Shown here one piece after another: positions 42,397 to 48,008 of a stretch of 48,008 nucleotides of DNA. The translations under genes were made by a program, and so were the position numbers. This stretch comes from Zwartia sp. (lineage in GTDB: Bacteria; Pseudomonadota; Gammaproteobacteria; Burkholderiales; Burkholderiaceae_B): assembly GCA_030653405.1 (NCBI GenBank), contig JAURZO010000254.1, positions 1-48,008 of the forward strand, in the 5' to 3' direction. The notes beneath the pieces are model-generated. The model ran no database searches. It saw only the letters and a program-made list of their open reading frames with translations, and was not told where the DNA came from. Within the stretch, counting starts at the first letter, position 1, and each line of letters opens with the position of its first letter.

Positions 42397-43362
42397 ATGC
42401 GTTTAATCAAATCAGTCTTGGCGGGCGCGTTGGCCCTGTCGGTTTTCAGCCCGATGGCGATGGCTCAGTATCCCGAGAAGCCTATTCGCATGGTGGTGGG
42501 CTATGCCCCCGGCGGCGCGGCTGACAAGCTCATCCGTCCGATCACGGATCAATTATCAAAGACGCTCAAGCAGCCTTTTATTATTGAGTACAAGCCCGGT
42601 GCAGGTGCCTCTGTCGCAGCGGACTTCACATCAAAAGCCGCACCTGATGGTTACACCTTGCACATCACGGATTCGGGTCCGATGACGATCCTGCCCAATA
42701 TGAAAAAAATGGGCTATGACCCCATTAAAGATTTCACGCCAATTTCGATGATTGGAGAAGGCGGTGTTGTCGTGGTCGTATTGCCGACCTCGCCTGCGAA
42801 AGACATCAAGTCACTGGTTGAGTTAGCGAAAAAAGATCCACAGAAATGGAGCTACGGCACCTCTGGTGTGGGTGGTGTCGGACACCTTGCAGGCGAGCAA
42901 TTCAAAGCTGCCGCCAAGCTCGATATCTCGCACATCCCCTACAAAGGCGGCAACCCTGCCATTACAGAACTGTTAGGCGGTCATGTGCCTTTCCTGTTCT
43001 CTTCACTGGGCTCGGCCGCCGCACAAATCCAGTCGGGCAAAATTATTGCCCTGGCTGATTCCGCCAGCAAGCGCAGCTCAATGTTCCCGAACGTCCCCAC
43101 ATTGGCAGAATCTGGTTTCCCAGGCTTTGACGCGACCATCTGGTTCGGTATTGTGGGTCCAGCCGGCTTGCCAAAGAACGTCATGGACACCTTGGTACCC
43201 GCGCTCAACAAGATCATGAAAGATCCTGCCGTCATTGCGGCGATCAAGCGCGAGGGTTACGAGCCAATGGACTTTACGCCACAGCAGACAGCAGACCGCA
43301 TCAAGTCTGATCTGGCCAAGTGGGGCAAGACTGTGAAAGATGCAGACATCAAGGCTGAATAA
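42397..43362 (+). CDS. Bug-family (TctC) periplasmic substrate-binding protein
   Basis: A 321-residue protein with signal peptide Met-Arg-Leu-Ile-Lys through Met-Ala-Met-Ala. Family regions: YPEKPIRMVVGYAPGGAADK, IIEYKPGAGASVAADF, GHLAGEQFKAA with HIPYKGG, and NVPTLAESGFPGF. The Asp normally binding the ligand carboxylate is in the GGAADK loop (usual form GGTTD). The start follows CAGGAG; the longer frame begins 51 bp upstream. Like the others, no permease genes accompany it. A strong terminator pair follows. Confidence 0.92.
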   Translation: MRLIKSVLAGALALSVFSPMAMAQYPEKPIRMVVGYAPGGAADKLIRPITDQLSKTLKQPFIIEYKPGAGASVAADFTSKAAPDGYTLHITDSGPMTILPNMKKMGYDPIKDFTPISMIGEGGVVVVVLPTSPAKDIKSLVELAKKDPQKWSYGTSGVGGVGHLAGEQFKAAAKLDISHIPYKGGNPAITELLGGHVPFLFSSLGSAAAQIQSGKIIALADSASKRSSMFPNVPTLAESGFPGFDATIWFGIVGPAGLPKNVMDTLVPALNKIMKDPAVIAAIKREGYEPMDFTPQQTADRIKSDLAKWGKTVKDADIKAE

Positions 43363-43370
43363 TTAAAAAA

Positions 43371-43394
43371 GCCATTCACGAAGTTGTGAGTGGC
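43371..43394 (-). terminator. Intrinsic terminator (minus-strand reading)
   Basis: GCCATTCAC (43371-43379) pairs with GTGAGTGGC (43386-43394; one G-U on one strand). In the minus-strand sense the stem is followed by TTTTTTAATT, so it should terminate the acylase gene. Confidence 0.75.
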
Positions 43395-43411
43395 TTTGTC
43401 TTGAACCTTTA

Positions 43412-43438
43412 AAAGCAGACGTTCAAGACGTCTGCTTT
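43412..43438 (+). terminator. Strong intrinsic terminator (plus-strand reading)
   Basis: AAAGCAGACGT (43412-43422) and ACGTCTGCTTT (43428-43438) are perfect arms with a TCAAG loop, followed by more T (to TTTTTTTATTTT). It ends the Bug transcript and may also work weakly the other way. Confidence 0.9.
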
Positions 43439-43440
43439 TT

Positions 43441-44571
43441 TTATTTTGCCGCAGCTTTAAATTTAGCCGTGGCATCGTTCGGTTGATAAGGCAAGGCATC
43501 TATCAGTGAAGAAAAAGACGCCTTGGCGCTGAAAATCTCCTTGAGATCCAACGTCACGTAATTTGCTCGATTTTTATCGTTAGCAATCATCACGCGATTA
43601 TTGGTCAAATCCTTGATCATCACCCACTGTGTGTAATCCGAAACGGTCTTCCCCCCATCTGTAGAGGAGACCACGCCAACGGGGATATCGACGTTGTTCA
43701 GCACATGCACCGCCAACTGATTCGCCTCGCTGGCATTGGCAGGCGTCGTCGCTAAATGGCGCAAATACGCCGCACGCACAAAACGCGAAGAAGGCTGATA
43801 GTCAGCAGGCAACCCAAGCAGACCGCCCCCTTGACCAAGCGCAGTCACATCCCCACCACGATATGGTACGGAAGCTTTGCCATCCTTGGCCAAAGAGATG
43901 TAGTTTCTCAAATTCAAGACGTGCCAGTCATAGGTCGGAGCATTCGTCAGTACTTGGGCCACATTGTCGCTGATGACCATTTGGCCTTTCACGAATTCCA
44001 CAATGATGCTGTCGCCCGTACGATCCGTAAAGACAAAATGCAACCAAGGTGGTGTCGGCAAGCCACTAACCTCAGACGGGTCAAACCAGACTTTATATTT
44101 GGGCAGCTCTGCGCGCAGCGACTTCACGCTGTCAAACATGCCTAAGGCAAAACGGCCGAGATTTAAGATAGACACGTAATCTTTGTCGCCTGTGGCAACG
44201 GTCTGATACTCAGTAAAACCTGGTAAAAAATTACCACTCATTCCAAGTCCAGCACTATTTTGGCCCTCTAAAAACGCATCGGCACCTTTTAGAATTGCAG
44301 GCATTACCGCGACAAATGCATATTTCGATTTGAGCTCAGTACCTGTCATTTTCAGGCTGGCCGGCGCGGTCAGAGGTACCGAAGAACCAACGGGTACGGA
44401 CTTGAGGGTCCACTGCATGTCATACGCCCACTCCATCGTTCGAGCCGCGACGATCGTGCCGTCCTTGGCTGAGACGTTGACTGCCGTGCATGCACTGGCA
44501 TGGTGCGCAAAAGCGACTAAACATACGCCTGCGATGGCGCGAGAAATTTTAGAGACAGAGAACTGTTTCAT
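43441..44571 (-). CDS. Penicillin V acylase/choloylglycine hydrolase-like Ntn hydrolase (exported)
   Basis: A 376-residue protein. The signal peptide ends Ala-Ser-Ala before C28, so cleavage would expose the N-terminal Cys nucleophile (Cys-Thr-Ala-Val-Asn-Val). Next come the conserved ARTMEW (Arg and Glu-Trp of the active site) and later a Gly-Met-Ser-Gly-Asn-Phe-Leu loop. Family members cleave linear amides: penicillin V, bile-salt conjugates or acyl-homoserine lactones. Start at 44571 is taken for the signal peptide; the frame is open another 243 bp upstream but that part resembles nothing and overlaps the adjacent Bug gene. It is downstream of that Bug gene on the same strand. Confidence 0.87.
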   Translation of the reverse strand: MKQFSVSKISRAIAGVCLVAFAHHASACTAVNVSAKDGTIVAARTMEWAYDMQWTLKSVPVGSSVPLTAPASLKMTGTELKSKYAFVAVMPAILKGADAFLEGQNSAGLGMSGNFLPGFTEYQTVATGDKDYVSILNLGRFALGMFDSVKSLRAELPKYKVWFDPSEVSGLPTPPWLHFVFTDRTGDSIIVEFVKGQMVISDNVAQVLTNAPTYDWHVLNLRNYISLAKDGKASVPYRGGDVTALGQGGGLLGLPADYQPSSRFVRAAYLRHLATTPANASEANQLAVHVLNNVDIPVGVVSSTDGGKTVSDYTQWVMIKDLTNNRVMIANDKNRANYVTLDLKEIFSAKASFSSLIDALPYQPNDATAKFKAAAK

Positions 44572-44647
44572 ACTGACTTTCCTGTAAGAGAACAGCATGT
44601 GGCGAGCACACCATGTGCTCGCATTCACCAGGCTGTTCAGACCAACA

Positions 44648-45610
44648 CTACTCGGGCTTGACCCCGGCATTTTTCGCGACAGTCTCCCAACGTTTTTGCT
44701 CTTGACTGATGTAGTCACCAAACTGCTGAGGCGTCCATCGGGTCGGCACTGCACTGAACTGAGCAAAGCGGTCTTCGATTTCTTTTGACTGTAAAACCTT
44801 GTTAATAGCTGCATTCATTTTATTGACAATCTCTTTTGGAGTGCCGGTTGGCACCACAATTCCTTGCCACGAGCTCACATCGTAGCCGGCGAAACCCGAC
44901 TCGATCACCGTGGGGACATTCGGCACGATGGCAGAACGATTCGCGGTACTGATCCCGAGTGCCTTGACCTTACCGGAGGCAACCTGAGGGTGAATGCTGG
45001 AAAAGGGATCAAATAAAACCTGAACCTGCCCACCCAGTAAATCCGTAATTGCTGGAGCACTCCCTTTGTAAGGAATATGATTCATCTTGATACCTGCCAA
45101 GCCTGAAAAATATTCAACCGCCAGGTGAATAGAGCTACCCGCTGTGCCATAGTTCAACTTTCCGGGATTATTTTTTGCGTACGCAACAAGTTCGCTGAGG
45201 CTGTTAACCGGAACGTTCTGATTGACCACGACCAATAACGGCTGGACGGCCACCATTGCGACTGGCTCAAAGTTTTTTGATGGGTTGTAACCGAGCTTGG
45301 CCATCGTCCACTGATTAATCGCGAGCGTACTGATGTTGCCCATGAGCCAGGTGTAGCCATCGGGCGCACTACGTGCCGCCGCCTCTGCTCCAATGGCACC
45401 GCTCGCGCCCGCCCTGTTCTCCACGACCACAGGTTGTTTGAGTTCATCGGTCAATTTGACCGACAACGTCCTTGCCACAATATCGGTCACGCCCCCGGGT
45501 GGAAAGGGCACGATTAACTTGATGGGGCGATCAGGAAAGCTTTGCGAGAACGCGGATATCGCAAATAACGACCCTGCCAACGCTACCGCAAGTTTGATGC
45601 TTTTCTTCAT
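44648..45610 (-). CDS. Bug-family (TctC) periplasmic substrate-binding protein
   Basis: A 320-residue receptor. Signal peptide to Ser-Ala-Phe-Ser-Gln (about residue 23), then FPDRPIKLIVPFPPGGVTDI, VVVENRAGASGAIGAEAAAR, LAVEYFSGLAG with HIPYKGSAP, and NVPTVIESGFAGYDVSSW. It is first of two genes with the acylase 76 bp downstream. A small hairpin (GCACGA-TT-TCGTGC, 45626-45639) lies in its leader. Ligand unknown. Confidence 0.93.
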   Translation of the reverse strand: MKKSIKLAVALAGSLFAISAFSQSFPDRPIKLIVPFPPGGVTDIVARTLSVKLTDELKQPVVVENRAGASGAIGAEAAARSAPDGYTWLMGNISTLAINQWTMAKLGYNPSKNFEPVAMVAVQPLLVVVNQNVPVNSLSELVAYAKNNPGKLNYGTAGSSIHLAVEYFSGLAGIKMNHIPYKGSAPAITDLLGGQVQVLFDPFSSIHPQVASGKVKALGISTANRSAIVPNVPTVIESGFAGYDVSSWQGIVVPTGTPKEIVNKMNAAINKVLQSKEIEDRFAQFSAVPTRWTPQQFGDYISQEQKRWETVAKNAGVKPE

Positions 45611-45725
45611 TGTCTCTTCTCCCTGGCACGATTTCGTGCGCTGTGCTGATGATTTATATGCTCGTCATGCCGGATCATTATGCATCTAAAATTGACATAT
45701 TCATTACACACTTTAGGTTTCAGTC

Positions 45726-46748
45726 ATGTCATTGCCTTCGCCTTTACTCACTGCTCTGCCTGAGCAACTTCCGCTTGAGCAGGAACGCCCCTTTCAGGCC
45801 ATCCGTCTGCAAAGCCCCATCAAGGGGCCTCGTTTGATTGTGACGGCCGCTGTGCACGGCAATGAAACCTGCGGGACCTTTGCCATCGCTCGCCTGGTGC
45901 AACAATTCGAACAAGGTGCACTCAAGCTCAAGTGTGGCGCCGTGACTTTCGTACCTGTGACGAATCCAAAAGCCTATCGCTTAACGCGACGTAACGGCGA
46001 TCGCAATCTGAATCGCCGCCTGATTCCTACCGACACACCCGTTCAATACGAAGACCACATCGCCAACTGGTTATGTCCATTACTCGCCGAGCATGACGGC
46101 CTGTTGGATTTGCACTCGTTTCAAAGTGGTGACCAGGCATTTGCGCTCTTTGGTCCGAAAAATAATCAAGACGCGCTTGAGCCCTTTACACATGCTGAGA
46201 TCGAGGAAGCCCTGGTGCAACGCTTGGGCTGCTCTCGTTTTGTCTACGGCTGGCTAGACACCTACGCCAAGGGCATCAACAGACGCGCTGCCGAGGTCAA
46301 GGCAGGACGCTTCAATGCAAAAGATGTCGATGTCGACACACGCTACGGCATCGGCACAACAGAATATATGCGTTCGGTCGGGGGCTGGTCCATCACGCTT
46401 GAGTGCAGTCAGCACGACGATGCAGGTGGACGCGAGGTCGCGTATCAAGCGATCCTCAACACGTTGATTTATCTTGGCATGATCGATGGCGCTGCGCCCC
46501 AACCTGTTCAACATTTTCAGGTTTTAGGGCTTTACGATGTCTATGATCGCTTCCATCTGGATGATCATTTTGCAAAACAATGGAAAAGTTTTGACCCAAT
46601 CGCAAAAGGCGAGACGATCGGGACTCGCGCAGACGGCACAGTGATCGTCGCTGAGCAAGACTGCTTCATTGTCTTTCCCAACATCAAATCGCAGCCAGGC
46701 CAGGAGTGGTTTTACCTCGCACGCGCAGGCGGACGCCTCGGGCGTTGA
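45726..46748 (+). CDS. Succinylglutamate desuccinylase/aspartoacylase-family zinc hydrolase
   Basis: A 340-residue member of the M14-like desuccinylase group. The zinc ligands are H44 and E47 in Ala-Val-His-Gly-Asn-Glu-Thr-Cys-Gly, and H130 in LLDLHSFQSG. Arg/Asn of Asp-Arg-Asn-Leu-Asn-Arg bind the substrate carboxylate, and a general-acid Glu lies in Ile-Thr-Leu-Glu-Cys. These enzymes cleave N-acyl amino acids or related amides; the substrate is not determined. It is divergent from the Bug gene and convergent, by 23 bp, with the M20 gene. Confidence 0.88.
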   Translation: MSLPSPLLTALPEQLPLEQERPFQAIRLQSPIKGPRLIVTAAVHGNETCGTFAIARLVQQFEQGALKLKCGAVTFVPVTNPKAYRLTRRNGDRNLNRRLIPTDTPVQYEDHIANWLCPLLAEHDGLLDLHSFQSGDQAFALFGPKNNQDALEPFTHAEIEEALVQRLGCSRFVYGWLDTYAKGINRRAAEVKAGRFNAKDVDVDTRYGIGTTEYMRSVGGWSITLECSQHDDAGGREVAYQAILNTLIYLGMIDGAAPQPVQHFQVLGLYDVYDRFHLDDHFAKQWKSFDPIAKGETIGTRADGTVIVAEQDCFIVFPNIKSQPGQEWFYLARAGGRLGR

Positions 46749-46771
46749 GCCTCACCCCTACTCTACGCGGT

Positions 46772-48008
46772 CTAGCCTGCGTGATGAACTAACCACTCCG
46801 TCAACACGGAGGTCGCCAGCATCAAATCCTCAGTCGCCATCGCTTCGTCAGGATGGTGACTGCCATTTGGATTTCTGACGAATAAAAAGCCAAAGGGAAT
46901 GCCGGCCGCACAGAAGGCCGCCGAGTCATGTGATGCGGGGCTTGGCAGATCACACACTTTTAAATTCAGCGCTTGGGCATACGCGCGCAGCTGTTGCGTC
47001 ATCAAAGGATCTGCTTGTGCCACCTCTGCGCTCGCACGCGGACCGAGATCGATCTCAACGCCGCGCTTGTGCTTTGTCTGCTCAACAAGCTCAAGAAATT
47101 TTTTCTCTAGCTCCTCAAGATCAGGTTGAGCGTAAGCCCGTACATCCAGACTCATACTGAACTCACCTGGCACCACAGTCAGACCATGACGCTCGGCATT
47201 TGTGTGAAACTCACCAATGGTGCATGCCATGAGACGTCCCGCACGCTCCCACTCTGCCCAGATCTCATCGAGACCACGCGCCAAGTCGACACCCGCCAAA
47301 GAGGCATCGTGACGAAAACGACGTCCCAACCCAACATGGCCATACTCACCCTTGATTCTAATTTTTGGATAACGGAAATTGCCGGGTACGCCTGTGCCGA
47401 TCGCAATTGGAAAACCTGTCAGCGCCAAACTAGGAGCCTGTTCAATATGGACCTCAAGAAACGCCCGCACATTCTTTTTGGAGAGGTAGGCTTGACCACG
47501 CGCTACCGCCTCAGGATCACCGCCCGCTGCCGTCAGATAATCAGCCAGCGTGCGACCCGTGTCGATACGACGCGCCTGGAGCGCCTCGGCTTGTAAACGA
47601 CCCAACGCTCCGCGACTCCCAATGTAGGACACCTGAAACCAGATGCTTTCCTCGGCGCGAATCCCCATCACCATCACATCGCAAGCGAGTTGAACGCCCG
47701 CTTGCTTGATCGCCTGCAAAGCAATCAGACCAGACACCACACCGGCTGCTCCATCGAAATTACCCCCTCCCGCCACGGAATCGAGATGCGAACCAATGAC
47801 AATCGAGGGGAGCGAACGATCCCGACCAGGCAGCACCGCGTAGGTATTGCGCATATGATCGTGTTTCACCTCGAGGCCTGCCCGCGTCGCAAACTCCACC
47901 ATGACATCATGTCCATGCTGCTCACCTGCGCCGTAGGTGTCGCGTGTCACGCCGCCTCTGACCGGATCCAGGCTGCCATGTCGCAGCGCATCAAGCATGT
48001 TCTGCATC
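46772..48008 (-). CDS. M20 family Zn-dependent amidohydrolase (hydantoinase/carbamoylase type), 5' end outside the window
   Basis: At least 411 residues. Metal-site motifs of the N-carbamoyl-amino-acid/allantoate amidohydrolase group are present: IGSHLDSVAGGGNFDGAAGV, then Gly-Ile-Arg-Ala-Glu-Glu-Ser, HIEQAPSL, and a late PSPASHDSAAF. These enzymes hydrolyse N-carbamoyl amino acids, ureido acids or allantoate. The first Met (48007) lies at the window edge and the first residues already look like the family interior, so the true start is probably beyond it. Confidence 0.88.
   Translation of the reverse strand, partial: MQNMLDALRHGSLDPVRGGVTRDTYGAGEQHGHDVMVEFATRAGLEVKHDHMRNTYAVLPGRDRSLPSIVIGSHLDSVAGGGNFDGAAGVVSGLIALQAIKQAGVQLACDVMVMGIRAEESIWFQVSYIGSRGALGRLQAEALQARRIDTGRTLADYLTAAGGDPEAVARGQAYLSKKNVRAFLEVHIEQAPSLALTGFPIAIGTGVPGNFRYPKIRIKGEYGHVGLGRRFRHDASLAGVDLARGLDEIWAEWERAGRLMACTIGEFHTNAERHGLTVVPGEFSMSLDVRAYAQPDLEELEKKFLELVEQTKHKRGVEIDLGPRASAEVAQADPLMTQQLRAYAQALNLKVCDLPSPASHDSAAFCAAGIPFGFLFVRNPNGSHHPDEAMATEDLMLATSVLTEWLVHHAG

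Noticed and set aside
44572..44814. Longer start for the penicillin V acylase-like gene
   Set aside because: The added 81 residues have no signal peptide or family similarity and would overlap the 3' end of the Bug gene; the downstream start begins a normal signal peptide that exposes Cys28.

Overview
The window looks like a chromosomal segment of a betaproteobacterium, most likely Burkholderiales close to Alcaligenaceae. This rests on three orphan Bug-type (tripartite tricarboxylate family) periplasmic binding proteins, a Burkholderiales-style trimeric porin, a NodT-type RND efflux operon, and moderately GC-rich, tightly packed genes. It is an inference; there is no rRNA or marker gene to confirm it. 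I saw no tRNA, rRNA, CRISPR array, transposase or prophage gene. Both ends cut genes.

Layout. (1) 1-4.9 kb: end of an unknown gene, porin, class II aldolase, a TauD/TfdA dioxygenase divergent from a TauE/SafE exporter, and a flavin reductase. (2) 5.1-6.5 kb: a three-gene operon with overlapping ATGA junctions, encoding a nitrile hydratase-fold enzyme whose beta subunit is split in two. This is the gene order and architecture of thiocyanate hydrolase (scnB-scnA-scnC); the Co-type CTLCSC claw and a very His-rich N-terminus are present, but no activator gene is seen. (3) 6.6-10.1 kb: a phnD-phnC-phnE-phnE phosphonate/phosphite ABC importer with no catabolic genes beside it. (4) 10.2-13.5 kb: a NUDIX-metallo-beta-lactamase fusion followed after 2 nt by a peptide/nickel-type solute-binding protein. 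(5) 13.5-19.2 kb: an RND tripartite efflux operon. (6) 19.3-27.2 kb: two MFS transporters, a DUF1330 protein, a Bug protein, a ketopantoate reductase-like enzyme, a RhtB exporter with a PCu(A)C copper chaperone, a TonB with a Pro-Thr hexanucleotide repeat, and a DUF2892 membrane protein with an FNR-type box upstream.

(7) 27.4-35.5 kb is the most coherent block and appears to be a reduced-sulfur module. A BigR/SqrR-type ArsR regulator with two cysteines 66 residues apart is divergent from a Blh-type persulfide dioxygenase across a symmetric AT-rich operator/promoter. It is followed by a split YeeE/YedE transporter pair, a SulP permease and an MFS protein. Convergent to these lie cytochrome c (fccA-like), flavocytochrome c sulfide dehydrogenase flavoprotein (fccB-like) and a full-length YeeE/YedE transporter. 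Together they suggest persulfide sensing, sulfide/persulfide oxidation in periplasm and cytoplasm, and movement of sulfur anions across the membrane.

(8) 35.6-48 kb: a DEDDh exonuclease with a cNMP/CBS/DUF294 signalling protein, a TRAP transporter (DctPQM), a quinone oxidoreductase, two more Bug proteins around a penicillin V acylase/choloylglycine hydrolase-like enzyme, a succinylglutamate desuccinylase-like hydrolase and a partial M20 amidohydrolase.

A recurrent feature not explained by the genes is that many intergenic spacers carry their own short tandem duplications (13-30 bp units), each with a different sequence. Base-level claims (palindromes, repeats, cysteine spacing) were read directly from the sequence; family names come from motif recognition without any database search.
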